From JAXMBN01 sp046349875 (GTDB taxonomy: Bacteria; Planctomycetota; Planctomycetia; Pirellulales; Pirellulaceae), in NCBI GenBank assembly GCA_046349875.1, contig JAXMBN010000007.1:1-64000 (forward strand): DNA of 64,000 nt, in the 5' to 3' direction. Shown one piece after another: positions 46,529 to 57,300 of the stretch. Position 1 is the first letter of the stretch. Each line of letters opens with the position of its first letter. The position numbers were made by a program, and so were the translations under genes. Below the pieces are notes generated by a model, which saw only the letters and a program-made list of their open reading frames with translations, ran no database searches and was not told the origin of the DNA.

Positions 46529-48082
46529 TTGATTCAACAGCTTAAAACAACGCTGCTCGATCCACAGAGGAAGAATACGATTTGCCGGCGAAGAATCCGA
46601 ATGATGCAAGCCTCAGAAAATGCATTGTCCGGCACCAAGTCTCAAAAAGCGGAAAGCTCAACGCAGACAAGTCGTTCTGAAACATCGTGGGGATCGGTCT
46701 TTCCTGAGGGTGATCCGTCTGAACCATTCAATATGGGACTGTACGTCGAATCGCAAAGCGACTCCTTAGAGCCAGAAGAATCGATCGACCATCGTTTGGA
46801 AATACGCTGCGACAAACTGCAAATCGCTTCATTGACTGGGACGCAACGCCTACCGCGTCATCACAGAGTCAGGACACTGCGGGAGTCGAGCTTCCCACCC
46901 GTTCGTTTAGCAATTCGTCCACTCCATTGCGAAAACGAAAGAAGGCGTCAAATCATTCGACGTTTTGGATCGCGGGCTCCTTGCTGGTAGGTTCGATCGG
47001 TCTCGTTGCGGTTGAGGATGGATGGGCCTTACCAAAAATTGATCGAACTAACAAAGGAAAGAACTGAAGAAAGCGCAAGTACAGCGGACCAAAAAGCCTC
47101 GCAAGGAAGATGCAAAGGAACGGACAGCACCAAGCAGCCAGCAGTGAAGAACGAGTCCAAGTTCGATGTCGACAGTTCGAAATTTGATGCTCCATCCACT
47201 CTCCACGAACAGGCATCGCCACAGGACAATGCAATGGCCATGAATGGGCAATCGATGGAGAAGCCATCTCCCCCACCAATGGTTTCTAACAGTGAGATGC
47301 CAACGGTTCTGATAACCAACTCCATCTGCACCAACACCGACGCCAACGCTGACCTCTGAGCCCCCCCTGCTCCGCTGATGCCCTTGAATGCATCAGGAGA
47401 GCGAGTTCAGCGAGCGCCCAAGAAATTGAGAACGTCGATTGAGGCGTGGATCTCGAACTGCTTGATTCGCAGTTGGAGAAATCCTTTCCTGGCTCGCGAA
47501 GAACCCTACCGCAGCCAACTAGCGAGGCCTGATCAACTTGGACAATTGAGAAAGATATTCTTGCCATCGATTTTGGCGAGCGTCCGGAAATTATCGGCTG
47601 GGAAACGTTCAAGGTCAGCGGAGGAATACGACCGTGGCGTTCGTCGAGGGCATCGATGAGTACATCATCATTGCAAACGGCGGAAACAATGAGGTCAATT
47701 TCCGCTTCGAGAGCTTCCGCTAAGAAGTTTAGACTGGCCGACCTGTCTTTTGATAGCGATGCAGGTACCGATGTCGCCGCTCGTGGGGTTTATTTGTCGG
47801 TTGATCCCCAAGCAACTTCGGTTTTCAAGCGCGAAGGAAAGAAATTCATGGCGAAAGCCATCGAGTCTGGAAAGGTCCGAGCCGACCTGTTGAGTGTTTT
47901 TGAAGCGAGGTACGACAGAATAGTTCAGGTGTTGTGATAGGTTGCGTCGAAGATCAAGAAATCAGGTCCAAAGCGACCTGAACGGCTTGGAATCGGTTTT
48001 AATCTTCCATAAGTACAACTACAATATCGCGCCTGGCACCTAGATTCTCGTTTCGCAACGCCTGCGGTGGAATTGGAAGCGG
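46529..48082 (+). other. Degenerate region with fragments of a membrane protein
   Basis: Readable fragments on the plus strand include a Ser/Thr/Lys-rich linker followed by one membrane segment (TFWIAGSLLVGSIGLVA, about 46960-47010), then another low-complexity linker (about 47040-47350), and near 47730-47930 a frame with FRLADLSFDSDAGTDVAARG. Frames change several times between them. The layout suggests one or two former anchored proteins ahead of the PP2C gene. No function assigned. Confidence 0.45.
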
Positions 48083-49408
48083 TTGGCAATTTTGAGCGCT
48101 ACGGACTCCGTAAAATCCCTATCCAGTCAGTGGTCGCAGGCCATCAAGACAGCAGCTCTCAGCGACACGGGCATGAGGCGGCGAAACAACCAGGATAGCT
48201 ACAACATCGTCCTGGCTGATTCCCTTCAGGCTTGGGAAAAAATCGGGCACCTCTTCATCGTGGCCGACGGAATGGGAGCACATGCGGCAGGAGAATTGGC
48301 CAGCCGGCTTGCAGCCGATCTGATACCGCATCACTACCAAAAGAACCAAAAGCTCCTTCCCGCCGAGGCTTTGGCTCGGTCCATTACCGATACCAATGCG
48401 GAAATCTATCGAAGGGGACAAGCCAATCCCGAATTTCGGAATATGGGCACGACTGCCAGCGTCTTGGCATTACTCCCCGAAGGTGCCGTGGCTGCTCACG
48501 TCGGCGATTCACGCATCTACCGATTGCGAGGTCAACAGTTCGAACAACTGACCTTCGACCATAGCTTGGTCTGGGAGATGCAGGCCAGCGGCGAAGTCAA
48601 TGAGGAGACCATTCGATCTGGAGTGATACCTAAGAACGTCATCACGCGATCGCTTGGTCCTAACCCACTCGTTCAAGTCGATATCGAAGGCCCCTTTCCC
48701 CTTCGGAAAGGCGATCGCTTCTTGCTCTGCAGCGATGGACTTTCGGGACAGATCAGCGACGAAGAGATGGGAGTACTTTTGCAGTCGTTGGATCCCAACA
48801 TGGCGGCTCAGGTCATGGTGGATCTTGCCAATCTGCGTGGTGGTCCAGACAACATCACTGTTCTCATTATTGAAATTGCCGACGAACAGATCATCACCAC
48901 CCCAGCGGTCTCATCGACCTCTGAACCCCGACGTGAAGTGGAATCCGGTAAGTTCTCAACAGCGCTGGCCATCGTCACCGTCATTTGTTTTCTAGCAGCG
49001 GCCATTCTCCTGTTCATGGGACACTGGCCTATGGCGATCGTGGTTGCAGTGTTGGGATCGATTGCCATTGGAACAGGCTTCGCTCAGCGACGTCCCAAGG
49101 AAACCCTGGTCGATTTTGATAGCCCGCAATACGGACGCGGCCCCCATCGCAGATATGCTTGCAAACCGGACCAGCAATTGACCGATCAATTGCGATCGAC
49201 CATCGAAGCCCTACGCGATGCTTCTAAAGAAAACGACTGGAAACTCGATTGGGGATCGGTACAGCCGATGCTGGATCGTGGACAACAAGCGAGCCGCAGC
49301 CGCGATTACAAACAGGCCATTCAGGAACTCTCTGCGGCCTTGATCGCGATCACCCAATTGATGCGCAACTATCGCTCGGAAGCCAAAGATTCCGACAGCA
49401 TCTTTTGA
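48083..49408 (+). CDS. PP2C-family Ser/Thr phosphatase with membrane anchor
   Basis: 441 residues; the start is uncertain, TTG at 48083 or 48092. Catalytic domain 20-270 with metal-binding motifs SDTGMRRRNNQDSY, VADGMGAHAAGE, GDSRIYRLRG, LCSDGLSGQISDEE and GGPDNITVLI, all PP2C/Stp1 positions. Two membrane helices follow (about 300-345) and a helical cytoplasmic tail. It should dephosphorylate targets of Ser/Thr kinases. A Pkn2-type kinase lies at 36483 but is not adjacent; direct pairing is not shown. Confidence 0.92.
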   Translation: MAILSATDSVKSLSSQWSQAIKTAALSDTGMRRRNNQDSYNIVLADSLQAWEKIGHLFIVADGMGAHAAGELASRLAADLIPHHYQKNQKLLPAEALARSITDTNAEIYRRGQANPEFRNMGTTASVLALLPEGAVAAHVGDSRIYRLRGQQFEQLTFDHSLVWEMQASGEVNEETIRSGVIPKNVITRSLGPNPLVQVDIEGPFPLRKGDRFLLCSDGLSGQISDEEMGVLLQSLDPNMAAQVMVDLANLRGGPDNITVLIIEIADEQIITTPAVSSTSEPRREVESGKFSTALAIVTVICFLAAAILLFMGHWPMAIVVAVLGSIAIGTGFAQRRPKETLVDFDSPQYGRGPHRRYACKPDQQLTDQLRSTIEALRDASKENDWKLDWGSVQPMLDRGQQASRSRDYKQAIQELSAALIAITQLMRNYRSEAKDSDSIF

Positions 49409-49468
49409 TAGCATTCAAAGAAATCTGTCATTCTCCCAGAACGCCTAGATTGATACACTTCGCCGACC

Positions 49469-50656
49469 ATGTTGCGAAGATTCAATCGATACATCCTCTT
49501 TGAGACGTTCAAGCTATTTATCGTCGCTATCCTTGCGGTCACTACATTGATCGTGATGGGTTGGGTGGTCGAGCGCGCCGTGGCCGAGGGAATTCGTGGT
49601 CCAGCGATCATTAAGCTCATTCCCTACATCCTACCGATGTCATTGCAGTTTTCATTGCCGACCACACTTCTATTTGCGGTGGCCAGCGTTTACGGTCGGA
49701 TGGCTGCAGACAACGAGATCATCGCCGTAAAGGGATCTGGAATATCTCCTGTCCAGATCATGAAGCCAACCTTCTTCATGGCGCTGATCCTGAGTCCGAT
49801 CGGCGTGTGGCTGACCGATCTTGCGGCGTCATGGGGTGCGCCTGGCATGACCCAAGTAATCATTCATTCGATCAAAGAGGTCTCGTACAATGCGCTCAAG
49901 AATCAAAAATACTACGCCCAAAAAGGGTTTTCGATCATTGTCTCCGACGTCGAAGACCATTGGCTGATTCGCCCTGTGATTACATTGCACAGTCCCAATG
50001 GAGGCGAGCCTCAGGTGATCACGGCCGAACGAGCCCAACTATCGCTCGATGCGGCTTCAAACAGTTTGAAGATCGAGTTGGTGGACTATCAAGTCGACAT
50101 TGGAACGACGCAACTCATCGATGGCAGCCGACGTGAATTCAATCTTCCCTTAGAGCGAACGACACGGAAGGGGAAGATTACCGACACGCCTGCCACCATT
50201 GCGCTGAGTCGCATGTCGCAGGAAGTTAAGTTAGAGCGCCAAAAACTTCGGGCCATCGAAGATTCTTTCATGTCACATGTTAGCCTGGCTACCGCATTTG
50301 GAAGAGCGGATATGTTTGCCGACGCAACTGCCAATACAGGGCGAGGCAAACGCATGGAAAGCCAGAATCGACTTCGACGCCTTCAATTGGAACCGTGGCG
50401 TCGGTGGGCCTTGGGATTCAGCTGTTTCTTCTTCGTATGGATGGGAGTTCCCTTGGCCATCTACATGAAGACCGCCGACTACTGGATGACCTTTGGTGCT
50501 TGTTTTATCCCCATTCTCTTGATCTATTTCCCCTTGTTTGGATTGGGTCTCGAACAAGCCAAGTCCGGTGAATGGCCAGCCTACAGCGTATGGCTTGGCA
50601 ATGCGGTACTGTTCTTTGTAGGCTTATGGTTGATACGAATCGTCTACAAATCTTAA
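49469..50656 (+). CDS. LptF/LptG family permease
   Basis: 395 residues. N-terminal YILFETFKLFIVAILAVTTLIVMGW and further helices (about 55-110), a periplasmic beta domain (about 130-290), and three C-terminal helices from about 300, in the YjgP/YjgQ layout. LptF and LptG form the membrane part of the ABC machine that lifts lipopolysaccharide from the inner membrane, which fits a Gram-negative type envelope. Only one of the pair is seen; it starts 60 bases after the PP2C gene. Confidence 0.88.
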   Translation: MLRRFNRYILFETFKLFIVAILAVTTLIVMGWVVERAVAEGIRGPAIIKLIPYILPMSLQFSLPTTLLFAVASVYGRMAADNEIIAVKGSGISPVQIMKPTFFMALILSPIGVWLTDLAASWGAPGMTQVIIHSIKEVSYNALKNQKYYAQKGFSIIVSDVEDHWLIRPVITLHSPNGGEPQVITAERAQLSLDAASNSLKIELVDYQVDIGTTQLIDGSRREFNLPLERTTRKGKITDTPATIALSRMSQEVKLERQKLRAIEDSFMSHVSLATAFGRADMFADATANTGRGKRMESQNRLRRLQLEPWRRWALGFSCFFFVWMGVPLAIYMKTADYWMTFGACFIPILLIYFPLFGLGLEQAKSGEWPAYSVWLGNAVLFFVGLWLIRIVYKS

Positions 50657-50797
50657 CATCAACCATCGCTGGCTGCTCAAAGGAATGCGATTGATCACGC
50701 GCATCTCCCGGCTCGATGAAACGCGTTAACGGACTATGCAACGAGCGGCGTGAATCCTTATAGCGATACTCACGGCTCGCAATATTCAGGAGAAACG

Positions 50798-53700
50798 ATG
50801 ACAGAACCCTCTCTTGCTCGGTGCTGTAGTCTCCTGTTCTTTCCTCAGGATCGGGAACGGGGCGAGGAGTATTTTCAGCACGGCCATGTGAACTTGATCG
50901 AGATCGGGGACTGCGGCATTCACGCTATCGCTCACGGGCAAAGCGAATACAACGTCTACATCGATTTCTCCGAGCTTGAAGATCGAAACATCGGCGTTCA
51001 CTGTGACTGTCCAAGATTTCAAGGGGGCGATCTCTGCAAGCATCTATGGGCCACCTTACGTTATCTCGATTTCGTTGGTTATCCATTTGAGAGCGAAGGG
51101 TCGGTTGCGATCTATACCCTGGACTTCGACAAGTTTGATACTGGCGAACGCATTTTGCTGGATCCCAAGAAGTCGAGGAACACCAGCGATTATTCGAGCT
51201 TCGATGACGATGAAGAGGATTTCGCCGAAGAGAACGATGAACAAGAAACGGAGGAAGAAATACTTTTCTCGGACGTTTATGATCCCCAATCTCTTTGGCA
51301 ACACCAACTCATCCGAATGGTTCCTTCCAACTTAGAATCGTCGCCACCGCTTCTTCGTACTCCCTTTCAACCCTTTTACATCTTTGCAATTCCTGCCTAT
51401 GAAGTCCCCAAGGCACGACGCTTTCGCATTCTTGCTTACCAGTCGCGGCGCAAAAAGGGTGGTGAAAATACCATACCGACCAAAGTTTCACTTTCGCGAT
51501 ACGATTTGGATCAGATCACCGATCCCTTAGCCCGCCGAGCGCTCGAGCATTTAGATTGGAATCAGAACCAAATCAACCACTTTGGATTCCCGAGCTTAAG
51601 AGACACGCGATCGGACTGGTATTTCAAGCCTGAGTCTCTGGCGCAGATACTCAAGCTTCTCTGTGATGAGCAACGGCTTGTTCTCAACTATGGCGGCGAA
51701 CATTCTCTTCAACAGACGACTCCACTCGTATTCGGCGAGGCAACACCCTGGGAGTTGGAAATCTTTATTACGGGCTCGGATACATCGGAGTCTCTTTCTG
51801 TCGTCCCGCGTATAGTTCGTCAAACCCTAGATGGTCATCATGAAGAGCGGCATGTCGAAAACATTACAGCCCTATGCGAATCAGGATGCCTATTCTTCGA
51901 GGACCAACTGGAGGTTACTGCGCCAGAACAAGTAGATGCGATCCGTAGGTGGAGAGAAGCAGGGACGCTCGAAGTGCCATTGGATGAAATGAAAACTCTA
52001 CTCCGAGCACTAACCCTTCATCCGTCGGTACCGCGCATTCTCTTTGACAGCAGGCTGCCCATCTATCATTCTTCGACACCGCCGATTGGAAAACTCGTAC
52101 TGCTAAATCACCCTTCAGATGCTCACTATTTTTTAGCAGAAGTTCGATTCAAGTATGGTCAAACGGAGGTGAGCTCTACGGCATCGCAACGAGATGTCTG
52201 GGACGCTCCTTCATGGACTCTCTATCCTCGTCAAATCGAAGCCGAAACCCAGATCTTTCATGATCTTTGCGATTTCCATTTCAATGAGAACTCGGATCAG
52301 AGTCACGAACTAAGAATCCATCGCAAATGGTTCGTACCATTGATCCGCAGAGTTCTCGAACTCGGTTGGGAGGTGGTGGCCGAAGGGCAGATCTTTCGCA
52401 ATCCCACATCGATGCATATCAAAGTCCGAACCGAACAAGATTGGTTTGACGTCGAAGGCCACGTTGGATTTGAGTCGAGTTCGATCGGACTACCCTCGCT
52501 TTTGCAATCGTATCGCAAAGGGGAACACTGGATACGTCTCGATGATGGAAGCCATGGCTTGCTTCCCGAACAATGGCTCGCCAAGTATGCACCACTGGCA
52601 GATGTAGGCTCATCCAATGATTCTGGTTATCGATTTGAGAAGAATCAGGCACTGATTCTCGATGCCATGCTCGCGTCTCATGAAAACGTTCAATTGGATA
52701 AGACGTTTACAACGCTGTGCACTCGTTTAAAAAAATTCTCTGGAGTGCAAACGGCAACCCAGCCCAAGGGCCTTCGAGGAACGCTGCGAAACTACCAACT
52801 CGAAGGATTGGCCTGGTTTCAGTTTTTGAACGAGTACGGTTTCGGTGGTTGCCTAGCGGACGATATGGGACTTGGCAAAACCATTCAGGTATTAGCTTTG
52901 CTAGAGTCGCGGCGCGTTCGACGGGCCCGTAAGGCCGAGTCGAAGAAACCGTCCATCGTGATTGTCCCAAAGAGCCTTGTTTTCAATTGGATCGAGGAAG
53001 CGGAGAAGTTCACTCCGCAATTGAAGCTTCTCGATTTTACGGGACAACAGCGTCATGCCTATGTCGAGAGCTTGGAGCAATACGATCTGGTGGTTACCAC
53101 TTATTCAACCTTGCGATTGGATATCGAAAGATTTGCGCCTGTGGCATTCGATTACGCCATTCTCGACGAAGCACAAGCGATCAAGAACTCGAGTTCCCAA
53201 GCTTCCAAAGCGGTGAAACTCTTGAATGCTGATCACCGACTTGCTATGACGGGCACTCCCATCGAAAATCATCTGGGCGATCTTTGGTCCCTCTTTGAGT
53301 TCTTGAATCCTGGCATGCTTGGACCATCCATCATTCGCAATTTTACGATCTCCGTGGAAGAGGATCGTTCTCAAGTTCTGGCCTTGAACCAAGCCTTACG
53401 CCCTTTCATTTTGCGTCGCACGAAGGCTCAAGTGCTAAAAGAACTTCCGCATAAGACCGAACAGACTCTGTACTGTGAGATGCCGCCTAAACAGAAGAAG
53501 GTGTATGTCGAGCTTCGAGATCACTACCGTCAATCGCTGCTTTCGCGTGTTCGCAATGTTGGCATCTCGCGGTCCAAGATTCAGGTGCTCGAAGCATTGC
53601 TGCGTCTTCGCCAAGCCGCTTGCGATCCGCGGCTCGTCGATCCTGAATCTCCCATTGTTGGAAGCAAGATTGAGCTTTTGCTCGAACAACTGGAGGAGGT

Positions 53701-54061
53701 TATCGAAGAGGGCCATAAGGTTTTGGTCTTTTCGCAGTTCACTAGCATGCTAGCTCTTGTCCAAAGCGAGTTGGAGAGTCGTCATTGGAACTTTGAATAT
53801 CTCGACGGGAAAACCCGCAACCGAGCCGCGAAGGTAGAGAGGTTTCAAGAGGATCCCAAGTGTTCTATCTTTCTCATCAGCCTCAAAGCAGGAGGTGTGG
53901 GTCTCAACCTCACCGCAGCCGACTACGTCTATATCCTCGACCCTTGGTGGAATCCAGCAGCGGAGGCCCAAGCGATCGATAGGGCACACCGGATGGGGCA
54001 AACCAAGCCCGTGGTAGCCTATCGGATGATCTGCCAGGACACGGTCGAGGCAAGATTCTAA
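50798..54061 (+). CDS. SNF2-family helicase with SWIM zinc finger (3' end frameshifted)
   Basis: 1087 residues from ATG 50798, six bases after AGGAG; a GTG at 50750 is in frame but lacks a ribosome site. SWIM finger CDCPRFQGGDLCKHLW near the N-terminus, an acidic stretch (DDDEEDFAEENDEQETEEE), then SNF2 motifs: DDMGLGKT (I), DEAQ (II), TGTPIENHLGDLWSLF (III), GGVGLNLTAADYVYILDPWWNP (V) and DRAHRMGQ (VI). The frame ends at VEARF; the expected LKLQQSKKQLADAIVSG tail continues in the next frame to TAA 54163, a one-base loss in AGAATTC near 54056. It is a dsDNA translocase; the SWIM domain binds nucleic acid or protein. Confidence 0.93.
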   Translation: MTEPSLARCCSLLFFPQDRERGEEYFQHGHVNLIEIGDCGIHAIAHGQSEYNVYIDFSELEDRNIGVHCDCPRFQGGDLCKHLWATLRYLDFVGYPFESEGSVAIYTLDFDKFDTGERILLDPKKSRNTSDYSSFDDDEEDFAEENDEQETEEEILFSDVYDPQSLWQHQLIRMVPSNLESSPPLLRTPFQPFYIFAIPAYEVPKARRFRILAYQSRRKKGGENTIPTKVSLSRYDLDQITDPLARRALEHLDWNQNQINHFGFPSLRDTRSDWYFKPESLAQILKLLCDEQRLVLNYGGEHSLQQTTPLVFGEATPWELEIFITGSDTSESLSVVPRIVRQTLDGHHEERHVENITALCESGCLFFEDQLEVTAPEQVDAIRRWREAGTLEVPLDEMKTLLRALTLHPSVPRILFDSRLPIYHSSTPPIGKLVLLNHPSDAHYFLAEVRFKYGQTEVSSTASQRDVWDAPSWTLYPRQIEAETQIFHDLCDFHFNENSDQSHELRIHRKWFVPLIRRVLELGWEVVAEGQIFRNPTSMHIKVRTEQDWFDVEGHVGFESSSIGLPSLLQSYRKGEHWIRLDDGSHGLLPEQWLAKYAPLADVGSSNDSGYRFEKNQALILDAMLASHENVQLDKTFTTLCTRLKKFSGVQTATQPKGLRGTLRNYQLEGLAWFQFLNEYGFGGCLADDMGLGKTIQVLALLESRRVRRARKAESKKPSIVIVPKSLVFNWIEEAEKFTPQLKLLDFTGQQRHAYVESLEQYDLVVTTYSTLRLDIERFAPVAFDYAILDEAQAIKNSSSQASKAVKLLNADHRLAMTGTPIENHLGDLWSLFEFLNPGMLGPSIIRNFTISVEEDRSQVLALNQALRPFILRRTKAQVLKELPHKTEQTLYCEMPPKQKKVYVELRDHYRQSLLSRVRNVGISRSKIQVLEALLRLRQAACDPRLVDPESPIVGSKIELLLEQLEEVIEEGHKVLVFSQFTSMLALVQSELESRHWNFEYLDGKTRNRAAKVERFQEDPKCSIFLISLKAGGVGLNLTAADYVYILDPWWNPAAEAQAIDRAHRMGQTKPVVAYRMICQDTVEARF

Positions 54062-54202
54062 AGCTCCAACAGTCCAAAAAGCAGCTGGCAGACGCCATCG
54101 TCTCCGGCGAACCCTCACTTCTCCAAGAGCTCTCGCTCGACGACCTCCAGGTCCTCTTCCAATAAACCCCACCTCCATTCCCCCTCCAAAACCCAAAAAC
54201 TG

Positions 54203-54231
54203 CCAATAGGTGCCATCCACCTATTGTTGAC
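54203..54231 (-). repeat. REP-like hairpin, copy 5 (best-paired copy)
   Basis: Arm CAATAGGTG (54204-54212), loop CCATC, arm CACCTATTG (54218-54226), tail TTGAC; perfect nine-base pairing. On the minus strand it reads GTCAA, arm, loop GATGG, arm. It lies 38 bases after the first helicase and ahead of the second. Confidence 0.9.
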
Positions 54232-54387
54232 AAAACCCCCTCAAAGGGGCTGTCAAATTCGAGAATTGAGAAAACGGCTTGCCATGGACCCCGACTTTCG
54301 TACACACTGATGGGCTGCGCCGATTTTCTCGCCAGATTTACCTATTTATGCTTGCCACCCCAATTTGCAGTGGGAAGGAGCCCCTCG

Positions 54388-57300
54388 ATGGAGACAGCCA
54401 AGGACCTGGAAAGATCCGCACGATCGGAGCTGATCGTCCCTATCCTTGAAACGCTCCATCGCATCGAGCGATCGATCAAAAGCCACAAGTTGCTTTTGGC
54501 TCGGTATTTCAAGATCATCGACCAGCCGCGTTTGGAATGGTCTGGTTCGCAAATGATGTTCGAGTTCGAGTTTGAGGGAGCCTACGATCGAGATTCGCTC
54601 TTCACCACTCACCTCGAATTGCAACTCGACCCAAACCCCAATCTGGCTAGTCGAGACGAATTTGGATTCACAAAGTCGCCGATCAAAAAGTACGTTTCGA
54701 CCTGCTCGTGTTTTGAGTCGAAGACGGAGGTCTGCCCTCATACGGCTGCCTTGGTTACCTTTCTTCGCCAGAAACTCAGTGGAGTAGACAGCCAAGCCGC
54801 CCTGACTTTTCTGGAAAGTTTGATGTGCGATGGGCGAACGATTGGGGCCAAGCTCGTCGAATCCATTTCGCAGCTTCAGGCAGCCGCACCAACGGAAGAG
54901 GAAGCCGAGACGCGGGTGCAATGGCGTATTACGACGGATCGTTACACCCTGGGCTATCAAGAATCATTTGGGATCGTCGCCTACGCCCAGCAGCTTCGCA
55001 AGCGAGGTGGCTGGAGTAAAGGAAGACGCGTTCGCGAAGTTTTCGAAACGCTCCATGACGATCACTTCCAACATCCCAACGATCGCATATTGGCCACCAT
55101 GCTCGACATGGCTTCCAATGGAATCATTTCCAGCGGTGTGGGTCTCCGCGAAGCGTTGCGATTGCTTGCGGGACACCCTAATGTCGCATTTGATGATGAG
55201 TATCTGACTCCTGCCAATATCATCGAGCAGCCCATTGAATTGCGCATGGAGTACGATGGCGAACTTTATCGTCCCGCATTATGGATGGGCGAAGACAGAA
55301 TCGATGCTCAAACATCAGGGCTCGAACTTTACGAGCTTAATTCCAAGATGTACTTGGCTGTTGTGATTCAAATACCGCGACGGACTATTTGGTTCTCGCA
55401 GATGAATCAACAAATGTTCAAAGTCTTGAAGAATTTCCGAGCAGCTGCACGTCGCAAGGCAACCTTGGATCAACAGTCGGCTGAGCAATTGGCCGACCTG
55501 ATCGCGCAACCCGCGACCAAGCCAATCCAGCTGAATCTCCCCGAAGCATTGGCCGGCCCTGAACAACCACTCGATGCTGCTATTGAAGTCCATTTAACAC
55601 CGACGCTTTCAGGCAATGGATTGCACGTTGGTCTTCGCGTTGCATGCGATGCGTCGTCCGATCCGCCTGTTCCGGGTATGGAACCTCAAAAAATTCGGAT
55701 TGCAACTCCTGCAGGGCGTTTCCAACTCGTTCGCAATCTCGAGTTGGAAGAACAGCGTGCTCAAGAGACTGCCAAGCTATTGGAACTCGATCAACTCACG
55801 CGGGATGGTCTCTTTACTTGGCTGGCAGAGACGGACGATTTAGCACTTACCTTGATCGAACGACTTCAAGATTTGGGCGAATCCTGTCCTCCGGTCTGTT
55901 GGCCGAAGAGTCGTACGATGCGGCTCGTGGGCGAGATCACGCCGCAACGCCTTCAAGTGAAACTCAGTAGCCAACGCGATTGGTTCGGCATGGAAGGCTT
56001 TGCATCGTTAGATGGCCTCGAAATCCCATTGGCCGAACTCTTAGCGGCACTTCGTACGGGTCGTCGATTTGTGCCGCTAGGCAATGGGCAGTTTGCAACG
56101 ATCAGCGAACAGCTCCGACATCGACTCACTGCAATCTACGATGTTGCCCATTCCGAAAATGGACAATTGCGTATCGCTAAGGCTGCAACACCCATCGTTG
56201 AAGAGTCCCTAGGTGACGACATCGCGTATGAAAGCGATGCCAAATGGCAAGAGGCGCTTGCACGTCTCAACGAAATCCGACAGTTCAAGCCCGAGCCACC
56301 TGCGGGTCTCAAGGCCGAATTGCGGGAATATCAAAAGCATGGATTCCAATGGCTAACGCAACTGAGCCAATGGGGACTTGGAGGATGCTTGGCTGATGAC
56401 ATGGGTCTCGGTAAGACCGTCCAAGCTCTCGGTGTCTTGCTCGAACGAGGCCCTCAAGGTCCAGCCTTGATCGTTGCTCCTACGAGTGTTGGGGTCAACT
56501 GGCAACGCGAAGCGCAACGGTTTTCACCTCAGCTTTCACCCAAACTCTATCGCGAACATGATCGCCAACATTTGATTGAAACTGCTGGCCCCAATGATCT
56601 GATTATCACTAGCTACCAACTCTTGCAGCGTGATGTCGATCGATTTGCCTCGCGACAATGGCATACGCTCGTTCTCGATGAAGCCCAATTCATCAAGAAC
56701 TATCAAACAAAGACGGCTCGCGCTGTTCGCAGTGTCGAATCCGATTGGTGCTTGGCACTTTCCGGAACCCCGATGGAAAATCACTTGGGCGAGCTTTGGA
56801 GTCTGATGCGAACGATCAGCCCTGGGCTTCTTGGATCTTGGGAACGCTTTCGCAAACAGTTTGCCGAACCCATCGAGAAGGATCGTGATGTCGATCGCTT
56901 GCGAGCCCTTTCGCGCGTCGTGCGACCTTTCATCCTGCGACGGACCAAGAAGGAAGTGCTCACCGAACTGCCACCTCGAACCGAAATCGTTCGCATCGCT
57001 GAGTTCTCCGATGCCGAACGCAAGAAGTATGATGCGGCGCGCCTTGCAGCTCTCTCGGAATTGTCTTCTTCCGATGGCAATGAAAACGAACAGCAAAAGC
57101 GGATTCGCGTCCTGGCATGGTTGACGCGACTGCGGCAGTTGGCTTGCCATCCACGTCTCGTCGATCCTCGCTGGACGTTTTCATCTGCTAAGCTGGATCT
57201 ATTCATGGAGATCGTGGAAGAACTTCGTGAAGGGGAACACCGCGCTCTGGTATTCAGCCAGTTCGTTCAACACTTGAGCCTCGTTCGAGAGGCTTTGGAT

